64,000 bases of DNA from Burkholderiaceae bacterium (GCA_004323695.1 SCRU01000150.1:1-64000), one strand, 5' to 3'; positions 13,623 to 24,710 are shown, counted from the first letter of the stretch. Translations and numbers: made by a program. Notes: generated by a model from the sequence alone, not told the origin.

Positions 13623-14489
13623 ATGCACCTGCGACGCGTTTTCCTGTTACTGGCCTTCGGCGCGCTGACCGCGCTGGCTGGCGCACCCGGCTGGGCGGGC
13701 ACCGCCTCGCCGCTGATGCTGGCCAATGTCTACCGCCCCGGCGTGCCGCTGGCCGACTACTGGGTGAGCGAAAAGTACGACGGCGTGCGCGGTTACTGGG
13801 ACGGCACGCAGCTGCGCACGCGCGGGGGCGAGCGCATCAACGCACCGGCGTGGTTCACCGCGGGGTGGCCGGCCACCCCGCTGGACGGCGAGCTCTGGGC
13901 CGGCCGTGGGCAGTTCAGCAAGGCGGTCGCCACCGTGCGCCAGCAAACGCCCGACGACGCGGCCTGGCGCGGCATGCGCTTCATGGTGTTCGACCTGCCC
14001 GCGCAGGGCGGCCCCTTCACGGATCGCATCCCGGTGCTGAACCGGCTGCTCGCCGAACTGCTCGTGCCGTGGGTGCAGCCGGTGGCGCAAAGCCGCGTCG
14101 CCACTCCCCAGGCACTGCAAGCCCTGCTCGCCAAAACCGTCAAGGCCGGGGGCGAAGGGCTGATGCTGCACCGCGGCGCGTCGCTCTATCGGGCGCAGCG
14201 CAATGACGATCTGCTCAAGTTCAAGCCCTTTGAAGACGCCGAAGCGCAGGTCGTTGGACACCTCCCCGGCAAGGGCAAATACGCGGGCATGCTGGGCGCG
14301 CTGCTGGTGCAAATGCCAGGTGAACCAGGCCAGCCGGGGCAGCGCTTCAAGCTGGGAACGGGCCTGCGTGACGCGCAGCGCCGCGATCCCCCGGCGCTGG
14401 GCAGCTGGGTGACCTACCGCTTCCGGGGCCTGACCGACAGCGGCTTGCCGCGATTCGCCAGCTTCCTGCGCGTGCGCGAGGACATCTGA
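13623..14489 (+). CDS. Secreted ATP-dependent DNA ligase (Lig E-like)
   Basis: N-terminal signal peptide then nucleotidyltransferase motif SEKYDGVRGYWDG; minimal ligase length (288 aa). Confidence 0.85.
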   Translation: MHLRRVFLLLAFGALTALAGAPGWAGTASPLMLANVYRPGVPLADYWVSEKYDGVRGYWDGTQLRTRGGERINAPAWFTAGWPATPLDGELWAGRGQFSKAVATVRQQTPDDAAWRGMRFMVFDLPAQGGPFTDRIPVLNRLLAELLVPWVQPVAQSRVATPQALQALLAKTVKAGGEGLMLHRGASLYRAQRNDDLLKFKPFEDAEAQVVGHLPGKGKYAGMLGALLVQMPGEPGQPGQRFKLGTGLRDAQRRDPPALGSWVTYRFRGLTDSGLPRFASFLRVREDI

Positions 14490-14526
14490 CCAACGTGCGG
14501 CGGCATTCCTTCGACGGCGCTGGCCC

Positions 14527-15393
14527 ATGACACTCACCGGGCCGGTCGTGCTCGCGGTACTGTTCGGGGCACTATTGCATGCCAGCTGGAATGCGCTCAT
14601 CAAGTCGTCGCGCGACAAGACGCTGGACACGGCGCTGATCCAGGCCGCCGGCGTGCTGCTGGCGCTGCCGCTGCTGGCCGCGACCGGGCTGCCGCCGACG
14701 CGGGCGTGGCCCTATATTGCCGCCTCTGCGCTGGTGCATGTGGGCTACTTCACTGCGCTCACCGGCGCCTACCGGTATGGCGACCTGGGGCTGACCTATC
14801 CGGTGATGCGCGGCAGCGCGCCGCTGCTGGTGGCGCTGGGCAGCGAGGCCCTGCTCGGCGAAAGCCTCTCGCCGCTGGCGTGGGTGGGCGTGGCCGGTAC
14901 CTGCACCGGCGTGCTGCTGCTGGGCTTGTCGCCCACCCGCCTGCACGCATCGCAGGGCCATCGCGGCAAGGCGCTGCGCTTCGCGCTGGTGAATGCCGTC
15001 ATCATCGCGCTGTACACGGGCATCGATGGCCTCGGGGTGCGTGCGTCCGGCAACGCGGCGGCCTACGTGGCGGCCCTGTGCCTGTTCGACGGCTTGCCCT
15101 ACCTCCTGCTCGTGCTGTGGCGCCACCGCGGCCGGCGCCAGGCCGTGCTGGACCACGCGGCGCGGCGCTGGAAGATCGGCCTGGCCGGAACGCTGGCGCT
15201 GACGGGCAGCTACGGCATTGCGCTGTGGGCGATGACGCACGCGCCCGTGGCCTCGGTGGCCGCTTTGCGCGAGACCTCGGTGCTGTTCGCCGCACTGATC
15301 GGCACGCTGTGGCTGCGCGAGCCCTTCGGTCGCCAGCGCGCGCTGGGCACGCTGGCCGTGATGGCGGGGGTCATGGCGCTGCGCTTTGGATAA
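14527..15393 (+). CDS. EamA/DMT family transporter
   Basis: 288-aa multi-TM protein with EamA-type repeats. Confidence 0.8.
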   Translation: MTLTGPVVLAVLFGALLHASWNALIKSSRDKTLDTALIQAAGVLLALPLLAATGLPPTRAWPYIAASALVHVGYFTALTGAYRYGDLGLTYPVMRGSAPLLVALGSEALLGESLSPLAWVGVAGTCTGVLLLGLSPTRLHASQGHRGKALRFALVNAVIIALYTGIDGLGVRASGNAAAYVAALCLFDGLPYLLLVLWRHRGRRQAVLDHAARRWKIGLAGTLALTGSYGIALWAMTHAPVASVAALRETSVLFAALIGTLWLREPFGRQRALGTLAVMAGVMALRFG

Positions 15394-15467
15394 GCTGCTG
15401 ACGGCGCCTTGCAGTTTGCTACTTCTTATAGAGCATCAAATGCCCGTTCCGTCAGGGAATTCAAGCT

Positions 15468-17741
15468 TCAGCACACGCAATCCGCATAATAGTGCCGGGT
15501 GCCGCCCGCATCCTGTTCTTCGACCAGGCCATGGATATCGGTTTCGAAGCCCGGACACTGGGCATTGAATTCGCGCGCGAACTTCAGGTAGTCCACGATC
15601 TTGCGGTTGAACACCTCGCCCGGGATCAGGAGCGGAATCCCGGGCGGGTACGGCGTGACCAGTCCCACGGTGATACGGCCCTCGAGTTCGTCGATCTCGA
15701 CCCGCTCCGTCTGGCGCAGCGCAATGTGGGCGTAGGCGTCGCTCGGCTTCATCGCGGGCGTCAGGTCGCTGCGGTACATGTCGGTGGTGAGCCGCGCGAT
15801 GTCGTGCCGCGCATACAGCGTGTGCAGGCGCTGGCACAGATCGGCCAGGCCCATGCGTTCGTACTGCGGATGCTTGCGGCAGAACTCCGGCAGGATGCGC
15901 CACATCGGCTGGTTCCTGTCGTAGTCGTCCTTGAACTGCTGCAGCGCAGTGACCATCGTGTTCCATCGCCCCTTGGTGATGCCGATCGTGAACATGATGA
16001 AGAAGCTGTAGAGCCCGGTCTTCTCGACCACCACGCCGTGCTCGGCCAGGTACTTCGTGACGACCGCGGCCGGAATGCCGGTTTTGGCGAAGCGCCCGGT
16101 CAGATCCATTCCCGGCGTGACGATGGTGGATTTGATCGGGTCCAGCATGTTGAAGCCGGTCGCCATGCGCCCGAAGCCGTGCCAGTTGGTGCCGTTCTTC
16201 GCATTCTTGATCTCGCCCTTGATGATCCAGTCGTCGGGCAGACCGATGCCCTCTTCCACCAGCTTCTCGGGCCCCCAGACCTTGAACCACCAGTCGTCGC
16301 CGTACTCGGCGGCGATCTTGCGCATCGCGCGGCGAAAGTCCAGCGCCTCGGCGATGCTCTCCTCGACCAGCGCCGTGCCGCCGGGCGGCTCCATCATGGC
16401 GGCGGCCACGTCACAGCTGGCGATGATGCTGTACTGCGGCGAGGTCGAGGTGTGCATCAGGTACGCCTCGTTGAACAGATGCCGGTCGAGCTTGACCTTC
16501 TGCGAATCCTGTACCAGCACCTGACTGGCCTGACTGATGCCCGCCAGCAGCTTGTGAATCGACTGGGTCGAATACACCACCGACTTCTTCGGCCGCGTGC
16601 GCTTCCTGCCCATCGCGTGGTAGCTGCTGTAGAACGGGTGGAACGCCGCATGCGGCAGCCAGGCTTCGTCGAAATGCAGGTTCTCGACATAGCCGTCGAG
16701 CATGCGCTTGATGGTCTCGGTGTTGTAAAGCACCCCGTCGTAGGTTGACTGGGTCAGCGTGAGGATGCGCGGCTTCACCCGATCCGCGTCGACATCGGCG
16801 AGCAGCGGATTCGCGCGGATCTTGGCGCGAATGGCCGCCGGCTCGAATTCGGCCTGGGGGATCGGGCCGATGATGCCGTAGTGGTTGCGCGTGGGTTTCA
16901 GGAATACCGGGATCGCTCCCGTCATCACGATGCAGTGCAGGATCGACTTGTGGCAGTTGCGGTCCACCACCACCACGTCACCCGGCGCGACCGTATGGTG
17001 CCAGACCATCTTGTTCGAGGTGCTGGTGCCATTGGTCACAAAGAAGCAATGGTCCGCGTTGAAAATGCGCGCGGCATTGCGCTCGCTCTCGCCGATCGCG
17101 CCGTCGTGGTCCAGCAACTGGCCCAGTTCTTCCACCGCGTTGCAGACGTCGGCGCGCAGCATGTTCTCGCCATAGAACTGGTGGTACATCTGCCCGACCG
17201 GGCTCTTGAGGAACGCGACGCCGCCCGAGTGGCCGGGGCAGTGCCAGGAGTAGGAGCCGTCCTCGGCATACTCCAGCAGTGCCTTAAAGAACGGCGGCTG
17301 CACGCCGTCCAGGTAGCTTCGCGCCTCGCGGATGATGTGGCGCGCAACGAACTCCGGCGTGTCCTCGAACATATGGATGAAGCCGTGCAACTCGCGCAGG
17401 ATGTCGTTCGGGATGTGGCGCGAAGTCTTGGTTTCGCCATACACGTAGATCGGCACATCGGGGTTCTTGCGGCGCACCTCCTCGATGAAGGTGCGCAGGT
17501 TCAGTACGGCGGGATCCAGGTCCGGCCCCGGTGTGAACTCTTCGTCGTCAATTGACAGAATAAACGCGCTGGCGCGGCTTTGCTGCTGGGCAAACTGGCT
17601 CAGGTCGCCATAGCCGGTTACCCCGAGCACCTCGAAACCTTCACTTTCGATGGCTTGCGCCAGCGCGCGAATGCCCAGACCCGAGGTGTTCTCGGAACGA
17701 AAGTCCTCGTCGATGATGACAATGGGAAAGCGAAATTTCAT
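15468..17741 (-). CDS. Orn/Lys/Arg family decarboxylase (PLP-dependent)
   Basis: MKFRFPIVIIDEDFRSENTSGLGIRALAQAIESEGFEVLGVTGY receiver-like wing domain; DRNCHKSILH...STQSIHKLLAG PLP-lysine region. Confidence 0.93.
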   Translation of the reverse strand: MKFRFPIVIIDEDFRSENTSGLGIRALAQAIESEGFEVLGVTGYGDLSQFAQQQSRASAFILSIDDEEFTPGPDLDPAVLNLRTFIEEVRRKNPDVPIYVYGETKTSRHIPNDILRELHGFIHMFEDTPEFVARHIIREARSYLDGVQPPFFKALLEYAEDGSYSWHCPGHSGGVAFLKSPVGQMYHQFYGENMLRADVCNAVEELGQLLDHDGAIGESERNAARIFNADHCFFVTNGTSTSNKMVWHHTVAPGDVVVVDRNCHKSILHCIVMTGAIPVFLKPTRNHYGIIGPIPQAEFEPAAIRAKIRANPLLADVDADRVKPRILTLTQSTYDGVLYNTETIKRMLDGYVENLHFDEAWLPHAAFHPFYSSYHAMGRKRTRPKKSVVYSTQSIHKLLAGISQASQVLVQDSQKVKLDRHLFNEAYLMHTSTSPQYSIIASCDVAAAMMEPPGGTALVEESIAEALDFRRAMRKIAAEYGDDWWFKVWGPEKLVEEGIGLPDDWIIKGEIKNAKNGTNWHGFGRMATGFNMLDPIKSTIVTPGMDLTGRFAKTGIPAAVVTKYLAEHGVVVEKTGLYSFFIMFTIGITKGRWNTMVTALQQFKDDYDRNQPMWRILPEFCRKHPQYERMGLADLCQRLHTLYARHDIARLTTDMYRSDLTPAMKPSDAYAHIALRQTERVEIDELEGRITVGLVTPYPPGIPLLIPGEVFNRKIVDYLKFAREFNAQCPGFETDIHGLVEEQDAGGTRHYYADCVC

Positions 17742-17880
17742 GCAGGCCTCGGTGCCGGTAACAGGAAGACAGAAAAAACCAGCCAGCGCGAAGTGTAAGG
17801 AATTAACGCGCCAGCGCTCTTGCGAGGCCATCTTTTGCCCCAAAATGTGGCTCAGGGAACACAACGGGAACACGATTGAC

Positions 17881-18306
17881 ATGGCTGAATCAACCATCTG
17901 GTGGCTGCTCGCGGGCGCTGCGGTCGTCGTGGAGCTGACGACGGGCACGTTTTACCTGCTGATGCTTGCCATCGGGCTGGCCGCCGCCGCGCTGTCCGCG
18001 CAATTCGGTGCCGGCACCATCGCCCAGTTGCTGATCGCCGCGGTCGTGGGCGGCGGTGCGGTTGTGTCGTGGTATTTCGTCCGCAGCCAGCGCGCGGCCA
18101 CATCGTCCGCCAGCGCGAATCCGAACGTCAACCTGGATATCGGCGAGACGGTCACCGTGGAATCCTGGAACCCCGACGGTACCGCCACGGTGAAGTACCG
18201 GGGCGCAAACTGGACCGTCATGCACCGCCCCGGCAGCACGCCCGCGAGCGGCCCACACAGGGTCGCCGAGGTCATCGGCAGTCGATTGCTGGTCGACAAG
18301 ATCTGA
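17881..18306 (+). CDS. NfeD family protein
   Basis: MAESTIWWLLAGAAVVVELTTGTFYLLMLAIGLAAAALSA, OB-fold C-terminus; followed by an SPFH gene. Confidence 0.88.
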   Translation: MAESTIWWLLAGAAVVVELTTGTFYLLMLAIGLAAAALSAQFGAGTIAQLLIAAVVGGGAVVSWYFVRSQRAATSSASANPNVNLDIGETVTVESWNPDGTATVKYRGANWTVMHRPGSTPASGPHRVAEVIGSRLLVDKI

Positions 18307-18344
18307 AAACCAAACCAACCACCAACCAGCCAGGGAATGAGAAC

Positions 18345-19259
18345 ATGGAAATCGCCGTCGTCATCTTTGTCATCGCCGTCATCTTCATCACGCGCTCGAT
18401 CAAGGTCGTTCCGCAACAGCATGCCTGGGTGGTTGAGCGGTTGGGCAAGTACCGCGACACGCTCACGCCCGGACTGAACTTCCTGGTTCCGTTCATCGAC
18501 CGGGTCGCCTACAAGCATGTGCTCAAGGAAATCCCCATGGATATCGCCAGTCAGGTCTGCATCACGCGCGACAACACGCAACTGCAGGTGGACGGCATCC
18601 TGTATTTCCAGGTGACCGATGCGATGCGCGCCAGTTACGGCTCATCCAACTATGTGGTGGCGATCTCGCAGCTGGCACAGACCTCGCTGCGTTCCGTGAT
18701 CGGCAAGCTGGAACTGGACAAGACCTTCGAGGAGCGCGACATCATCAATGCCCAGGTGGTGCAGGCCATCGACGAGGCCGCGCTGAACTGGGGCGTGAAG
18801 GTGCTGCGCTACGAGATCAAGGACCTGACACCGCCGAAGGAAATCCTGCATGCGATGCAGCAGCAGATCACCGCCGAGCGGGAAAAGCGGGCACTGATTG
18901 CGGCCTCCGAGGGGCGCATGCAGGAGCAGATCAACATCGCGGCCGGCGAGCGCCAGGCCTTCATCGCACGCTCCGAGGGCGAGAAACAGGCCGCCATCAA
19001 CAATGCGCAGGGTGAAGCCGGGGCCATCACCGCCGTGGCCGAAGCCACGGCCCGGGCCATCGAAGTGGTGGCAAACGCCATTCGCCAGCCCGGCGGCGAG
19101 CAGGCCGTACAGTTGAAGGTCGCCGAGTCGGCCGTGGGTGCCTACAGCAAGGTGGCCGCGGATGCCAGCACCACGCTGATCGTGCCCAGCAACATGACCG
19201 AGGTTTCCGCCCTGATCACATCGGCCATGAAAATGATCCAGACCCAGAAAGCGCAGTGA
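18345..19259 (+). CDS. SPFH/stomatin-like (paraslipin) protein
   Basis: FITRSIKVVPQQHAWVVERLGKYRDTLTPGLNFLVPFIDRVAYKHVLKE. Confidence 0.92.
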   Translation: MEIAVVIFVIAVIFITRSIKVVPQQHAWVVERLGKYRDTLTPGLNFLVPFIDRVAYKHVLKEIPMDIASQVCITRDNTQLQVDGILYFQVTDAMRASYGSSNYVVAISQLAQTSLRSVIGKLELDKTFEERDIINAQVVQAIDEAALNWGVKVLRYEIKDLTPPKEILHAMQQQITAEREKRALIAASEGRMQEQINIAAGERQAFIARSEGEKQAAINNAQGEAGAITAVAEATARAIEVVANAIRQPGGEQAVQLKVAESAVGAYSKVAADASTTLIVPSNMTEVSALITSAMKMIQTQKAQ

Positions 19260-19333
19260 CCCGGTTGCGGCGCAATTGCCCGGTCGCGAGCCCGGCGAGC
19301 CGCCTCGCGCTGATACAATGGCGCCCTCTGACT

Positions 19334-19423
19334 GGAGCGGTGGATGAGCGGTTTAAGTCGCACGCCTGGAAAGCGTGTGAGGGGTAACACCCTCCGCGGG
19401 TTCGAATCCCGCCTGCTCCGCCA
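19334..19423 (+). tRNA. tRNA-Ser (anticodon GGA)
   Basis: 90-nt class II tRNA: acceptor GGAGCGG/CTGCTCC, anticodon loop CTGGAAA, long variable arm, GGTTCGAATCC T-arm, encoded CCA. Confidence 0.96.
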
Positions 19424-19450
19424 GTTATCGATGCGCTCGCAGGGAACATC

Positions 19451-19476
19451 GGGCCTGATGCGCCATTGGCAGGCCC
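19451..19476 (+). terminator. Probable hairpin terminator after tRNA-Ser
   Basis: GGGCCTG-N12-CAGGCCC followed by TTGTTCTCCC. Confidence 0.45.
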
Positions 19477-19496
19477 TTGTTCTCCCTTAGTTCACC

Positions 19497-20261
19497 ATGC
19501 GATCCGCCGCGCCGAGATTGCCCTGGCTTGCGCCTGGCGCACCGTTTCCGTCGCCGGAACAGGCGTGGGGCGAGTCGGATCCCGCACCCGGATTACTCGC
19601 GGGTGGCGGTGCGCTGGACGTGGAAAGCCTGGTTAGCGCCTATTCACAAGGTATCTTTCCCTGGTTCAGCAACGATCAGCCTATTTTGTGGTGGAGCCCA
19701 CAGCCGCGCATGGTGCTGCCGGTGACGGAGTTCAAGCTGCATCGTTCGCTGCGCAAGACGCTGCGTCGTCTGCAACCGGATTCGCGCTTTGAGGTCCGCA
19801 TCGACAGCGCCTTCGCCCAGGTCATTCATGCCTGCGCGACGCGTCCGCGTCCCGGCCAGCCGGGGACCTGGATTGTGCCTGCGATGGTGCAGGCCTACGA
19901 GGCCCTGCATCGTGCGGGATTCGCGCACAGCGTGGAAGCCTGGTTGAGCGGGCAACTCGTGGGCGGCCTGTACTGCGTCGCGCTTGGCAAGGCGGTGTTT
20001 GGTGAATCAATGTTCGCCCAGGTGCCAGATGCATCCAAGATCGCGCTGGCGGCGCTGGTTTGCTTTTGCCGGCACCACCGCATCGACTTGATCGACTGCC
20101 AGCAGAACACTCCGCATCTGGCGTCGCTGGGAGCGCGGGCAATCACTCGAGCCAGCTTCGTGAATCAGGTGGCCCGCAACGCAGTGCTGGCGCCGCCGCA
20201 GTGGCAGTTCGAGCACGTATACTGGCAGGAACTCCTGCCCGCCAAGACCGTGCCGACGTGA
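19497..20261 (+). CDS. aat: Leucyl/phenylalanyl-tRNA--protein transferase
   Basis: [39 protein letters not shown]. Confidence 0.96.
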   Translation: MRSAAPRLPWLAPGAPFPSPEQAWGESDPAPGLLAGGGALDVESLVSAYSQGIFPWFSNDQPILWWSPQPRMVLPVTEFKLHRSLRKTLRRLQPDSRFEVRIDSAFAQVIHACATRPRPGQPGTWIVPAMVQAYEALHRAGFAHSVEAWLSGQLVGGLYCVALGKAVFGESMFAQVPDASKIALAALVCFCRHHRIDLIDCQQNTPHLASLGARAITRASFVNQVARNAVLAPPQWQFEHVYWQELLPAKTVPT

Positions 20262-21010
20262 CGCACCTCAAGGATCTCCCCCTTCAGACCTTGCAGTTTT
20301 ATGCAACGGCACCCTATCCTTGCAGCTATTTGCCGGGCAACCAGGCCCGGTCGCAAGTCGCCACGCCCAGCCACCTGATCCACAACGACACCTACTCCGA
20401 CCTGGTCGCCCAGGGCTTTCGGCGCAGCGGCATGTTCACTTACCGCCCCTATTGCGACGGTTGCCACGCCTGCCTGCCGCTGCGGGTTCTGGTCCAACGC
20501 TTCAGCCCGGACCGCAGTCAGCGCAGGGCGCGGGAGCGTCACCAGACGCTGCAGGCGCGGGTGCTCAAACTGTGTTTCGTGCCGGAGCATTACCACCTGT
20601 ATCTTCGCTATCAGAATGGTCGCCATGCGGGCGGCGGCATGGACCACGACAGCATCGACCAGTACACGCAGTTCCTGCTGCAGAGCCGGGTGAATTCACG
20701 TCTCGTCGAATTCCGGGAAACGCTGCCGGATGGCGCACCCGGTGCACTCAAGATGGTCTCGGTCCTCGACGTCCTGAATGACGGCCTCTCGGCCGTGTAC
20801 ACGTTCTATGAGCCCGACGCCCATGCCAGCTATGGCACCTACAGCGTGCTGTGGCAAATCGACCAGGCACGCGCGCTGGAGTTGCCTTATGTCTATCTGG
20901 GCTACTGGATCCGCCAGAGTCCGAAGATGAACTACAAAGCCCGGTTCCGGCCCCACGAAGTCCTGCGGGATGGCCACTGGGAGGCGAACGCGTTTCGCGC
21001 GGGCGGCTAG
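20258..21010 (+). CDS. bpt: Aspartate/glutamate leucyltransferase (arginyltransferase family)
   Basis: From GTG 20258: [36 protein letters not shown]; overlaps the aat stop. Confidence 0.94.
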   Translation: MTHLKDLPLQTLQFYATAPYPCSYLPGNQARSQVATPSHLIHNDTYSDLVAQGFRRSGMFTYRPYCDGCHACLPLRVLVQRFSPDRSQRRARERHQTLQARVLKLCFVPEHYHLYLRYQNGRHAGGGMDHDSIDQYTQFLLQSRVNSRLVEFRETLPDGAPGALKMVSVLDVLNDGLSAVYTFYEPDAHASYGTYSVLWQIDQARALELPYVYLGYWIRQSPKMNYKARFRPHEVLRDGHWEANAFRAGG

Positions 21011-21060
21011 CTTCGCTCCATATCCGGGAGCCGATCGGCAAGGTGGCGTTTCACCAGATA

Positions 21061-21079
21061 AAATATCAATCCGATATTT
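21061..21079. promoter_or_regulatory. Perfect 7-bp inverted repeat, candidate IclR operator
   Basis: AAATATC-AATCC-GATATTT, 13 bp upstream of the IclR-family ATG. Confidence 0.55.
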
Positions 21080-21092
21080 GGTGCCTGCCCCC

Positions 21093-21887
21093 ATGAAACG
21101 ATCCGTCCCTTCCGTGCCGACGACCCCTACCGTGCAGGTCATTGAGCGCATGTTCGCGCTGATCGATGTGCTGGCGGCGCACGACGAACCGGTGTCGCTC
21201 AAGGAAATCAGCGCGCTGACCGGCCTGCACCCATCGACCACGCACCGCATCCTCAACGACTTGGCCACGGGACGCTTTGTGGATCGCCCCGAGGCAGGCA
21301 GTTACCGGTTGGGCATGCGCCTGCTGGAACTTGGCAACCTGGTGAAGGGGCGCCTGAGCGTGCGCGACGCGGCGCTCGGCCCCATGCGCGATCTACATCA
21401 TCTGATCCAGCAGCCGGTGAATCTGAGCATGCGCCAGGGCGATGAGATCGTGTACATCGAACGGTCGTTCGGCGAGCGTTCGGGCATGCAGGTGATACGG
21501 GCCATCGGTGGGCGCGCGCCCTTGCATCTGACTTCGGTAGGCAAACTGTTCCTGGCCGAAGACGATCCGCAGCGGGTGCGCGCATACGCCACCCGTACGG
21601 GCCTGCACGGGCACACCAAAAACAGCATTACACAGTTGGCGGCGCTGGAGCGGGAACTCGCCAAAACCCGGCAGTTGGGGACGGCGCGCGACGACGAAGA
21701 ACTCGAGTTGGGGGTGCGCTGCATGGCGGCCGGCATCCATGATGACCAGAAAAAGTTGATCGCCGGCCTGTCGATCTCGGCACCGGCGGATCGTCTCGAC
21801 GAAGGCTGGCTGCCCAAACTCCAGGCCACCGTGAACGAGATCGCGGCGGCCCTGGGCTATAAGCCGCCGGCGGGCCGGCCCGCCTGA
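21093..21887 (+). CDS. IclR family transcriptional regulator
   Basis: VQVIERMFALIDVLAAHDEPVSLKEISALTGLHPSTTHRILNDLATGRFV. Confidence 0.93.
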   Translation: MKRSVPSVPTTPTVQVIERMFALIDVLAAHDEPVSLKEISALTGLHPSTTHRILNDLATGRFVDRPEAGSYRLGMRLLELGNLVKGRLSVRDAALGPMRDLHHLIQQPVNLSMRQGDEIVYIERSFGERSGMQVIRAIGGRAPLHLTSVGKLFLAEDDPQRVRAYATRTGLHGHTKNSITQLAALERELAKTRQLGTARDDEELELGVRCMAAGIHDDQKKLIAGLSISAPADRLDEGWLPKLQATVNEIAAALGYKPPAGRPA

Positions 21888-21892
21888 ACGAC

Positions 21893-23014
21893 TCAGCCGT
21901 TGTTGTCCTGTGCCGCCGAGGTAAAACTGATGGCGGTTCTGGGATCGGACTCGACCCAGCGCCGTACACGCTCCGCATCGGCAAAGCGGCTGAGCGATCC
22001 CGCGGAGTCGAGGAATACCATGATCAGGTTGCGCCCGGCAACCTTGGCCTGCATCAGCAGGCAGTGTCCCGCTTCATTGATGAAGCCCGTCTTTGACAAC
22101 CCGATATCCCAGCCCGGGTTCTTCACGAGCCGATCGGTGTTGTGGAACTGCACCACGCTGCGGCCCATGTCGACGTCCATGCCGTGCGAGGTGGTGACTT
22201 CGCGCAACAACGGGACCTGGTAGGCCACGTTCGCCAACAGGGCCAGGTCGTGCGCGCTGGACTGGTTGTGAAACGACAACCCCGTGGGCTCCACATAGTG
22301 GGTACTCGTCATGCCGATCATTTTTGCCTTGGCATTCATCACCGCGACGAACGCAGGCACCCCGCCGGGATAGGTTCTCGCGAGCGCGTGCGCCGCCCGA
22401 TTCTCACTCGCCATCAGCGCCAGATGCAGCATTTCGCCGCGGGTCAGCGTGGTCCCGACCCGCAGGCGCGAGCGACTGTGCTTGATGGTATCGACATCGT
22501 CCTGCGTAATGGTGATCATCTGGTCCATCGGCAAGCCGGACTCGCTGATGACCAGGCCCGTCATCAGCTTGCTCAGCGACGCAATGGGCAACACGGCGTC
22601 GTCGTTCTTGCTGAACAGCACCTCGTGCGTGTCCTGGTCCATCACCAGGGCCGCGCCCGATCTGAGATCCAGCGGCCCCTGTTTCGCGTGCAGTCCATCC
22701 AGTTCACCGAAAGACTGAGGGGCCGGTGTATATGCCACGCGCACGATGGACCGGCGCTTCGCACTGGCCACCACCTTGACCCTGTGGCCGTTCTTTCGCG
22801 CACGAGGAACGATTCTGGCAATCACGCGCTTTGAGGTCGCCCGATCGCGCTTGGCAATATGGACGGAATGCGTGTGCTTTTTCACAACGGGTTTCTTCGC
22901 GCTGGCTGCCTGCGCCACAGGAAAAACCAGACTACTCGCGAACAACACGGTCAAAAAAAACTGGAGCAGGCGTTTCAAAATATGACCTGGTTGGAGGTTT
23001 GCACAGCGGGACAT
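21893..23014 (-). CDS. D-alanyl-D-alanine endopeptidase / PBP7-like serine hydrolase
   Basis: SGAALVMDQDTHEVLFSKNDDAVLPIASLSKLMTGLVI (SxxK), SKTGFINEAG (KTG). Confidence 0.9.
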   Translation of the reverse strand: MSRCANLQPGHILKRLLQFFLTVLFASSLVFPVAQAASAKKPVVKKHTHSVHIAKRDRATSKRVIARIVPRARKNGHRVKVVASAKRRSIVRVAYTPAPQSFGELDGLHAKQGPLDLRSGAALVMDQDTHEVLFSKNDDAVLPIASLSKLMTGLVISESGLPMDQMITITQDDVDTIKHSRSRLRVGTTLTRGEMLHLALMASENRAAHALARTYPGGVPAFVAVMNAKAKMIGMTSTHYVEPTGLSFHNQSSAHDLALLANVAYQVPLLREVTTSHGMDVDMGRSVVQFHNTDRLVKNPGWDIGLSKTGFINEAGHCLLMQAKVAGRNLIMVFLDSAGSLSRFADAERVRRWVESDPRTAISFTSAAQDNNG

Positions 23015-23130
23015 GGCGTTATCTCCGATACGCTTGAACAAACCCCGAGTGTATCCAAATGAAAAGATCGCGCAAGATCAAATACTTGGAGAATTTTCAT
23101 AAACTGGTATCGAGGTTTTAGGTGTTTACC

Positions 23131-24669
23131 CTAGCCCTGGGCGGCCACCGCGTCAGATTTACTCTGTAACTTGTTGAGCGCATTCAGATAAGCCTTGGCG
23201 GAAGCCACCACGATATCGGGATCGGCCCCGACACCGTTGACGACGCGACCGCTGTTTTGCAGGCGGATGGTCACCTCGCCCTGGCTCTCGGTGGAACCGC
23301 TGATGGCATTCACCGAATACAGCACCATTTCGGCGCCGCTCTTGACGTGGGTCTCGATGGCCTTGAGCGAGGCGTCCACCGGACCGTTGCCATCAGACTC
23401 GCCTGTGACTTCCTTGCCCTGCGCGGTAAAGACGACGGTGGCCTGCGGGCGTTCACCCGTTTCACTGTGCTGTGCCAGCGAGATGAACATGTACTTCTCA
23501 TGGTCGCGCGCGATGCTTTCATCGCTGACCAGCGCGAGAATGTCCTCGTCGAAAATGTCGCTCTTGCGGTCGGCCAGTTCCTTGAACCGGGCAAAGGCGG
23601 TGTTGATGTCCGCCTCGCTGTCCATCGCGACACCGAGTTCCTGCAGGCGCTGCTTGAATGCATTGCGGCCGCTGAGCTTGCCCAGCACGATCTTGTTGTT
23701 GGTCCAGCCCACGTCTTCGGCACGCATGATTTCATACGTGTCACGCGCCTTCAGCACGCCATCCTGATGAATCCCCGAAGCGTGCGCAAATGCGTTCGCG
23801 CCAACCACCGCCTTGTTCGGCTGGATCACGAAGCCGGTGGTCTGGCTGACCATGCGGCTGGTGGCGAGGATGTGCCGTGCATCCACGCCAACCTCAAGGC
23901 CAAAGTAGTCCTTGCGGGTTTTCACCGCCATCACGATTTCCTCCAGCGAGCAGTTGCCGGCGCGTTCGCCCAGACCGTTGATGGTGCACTCCACCTGACG
24001 GGCGCCGCCGATCTTGACCCCTGCGAGCGAGTTTGCCACGGCCATGCCCAAGTCGTTATGACAGTGCACCGACCAGACCGCCTTGTCGCTGTTGGGAATA
24101 CGCTCGCGCAGGGTTCTAATGAAGTTGCCGTACAGCTCGGGAATGGCGTAGCCCACGGTGTCGGGAACATTGATGGTGGTGGCGCCTTCGGAAATCGCGG
24201 CTTCGAGGACACGACACAGAAAATCCACGTCACTGCGGTAGCCATCCTCGGGGCTGAACTCCACGTCGCCCACCAGGTTGCGCGCGAAGCGCACCGAAAG
24301 CCGGGCCTGCTCGAACACCTGGTCGGGCGTCATGCGCAGCTTCTTTTCCATGTGCAGCGCGGACGTGGCGATGAAAGTGTGAATGCGCGCCCGCGCAGCC
24401 GGCCGGAGCGCCTCCGCCGCGCGCGCAATGTCCCGGTCGTTGGCACGCGACAGGCCGCAGACGGTCGACTCCTTGATCACGTTGGCGATCGCCTGCACGC
24501 ACTCGAAGTCGCCGTTGGAACTGGCCGGAAAGCCGGCCTCGATCACATCGACCTTGAGCCGCTCTAGCTGCCGTGCGATACGCAGCTTCTCGTCACGCGT
24601 CATCGACGCGCCAGGCGACTGCTCGCCATCGCGCAAAGTGGTGTCGAAAATAATCAGTTTTTCGGCCAT
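23131..24669 (-). CDS. leuA: 2-isopropylmalate synthase, LeuA type 1
   Basis: 512 aa, [50 protein letters not shown]. Confidence 0.93.
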   Translation of the reverse strand: MAEKLIIFDTTLRDGEQSPGASMTRDEKLRIARQLERLKVDVIEAGFPASSNGDFECVQAIANVIKESTVCGLSRANDRDIARAAEALRPAARARIHTFIATSALHMEKKLRMTPDQVFEQARLSVRFARNLVGDVEFSPEDGYRSDVDFLCRVLEAAISEGATTINVPDTVGYAIPELYGNFIRTLRERIPNSDKAVWSVHCHNDLGMAVANSLAGVKIGGARQVECTINGLGERAGNCSLEEIVMAVKTRKDYFGLEVGVDARHILATSRMVSQTTGFVIQPNKAVVGANAFAHASGIHQDGVLKARDTYEIMRAEDVGWTNNKIVLGKLSGRNAFKQRLQELGVAMDSEADINTAFARFKELADRKSDIFDEDILALVSDESIARDHEKYMFISLAQHSETGERPQATVVFTAQGKEVTGESDGNGPVDASLKAIETHVKSGAEMVLYSVNAISGSTESQGEVTIRLQNSGRVVNGVGADPDIVVASAKAYLNALNKLQSKSDAVAAQG

Positions 24670-24710
24670 GAAGGGCTCCTGGTGGCGGTATTTTAAGCGT
24701 GGCCCGGGAC

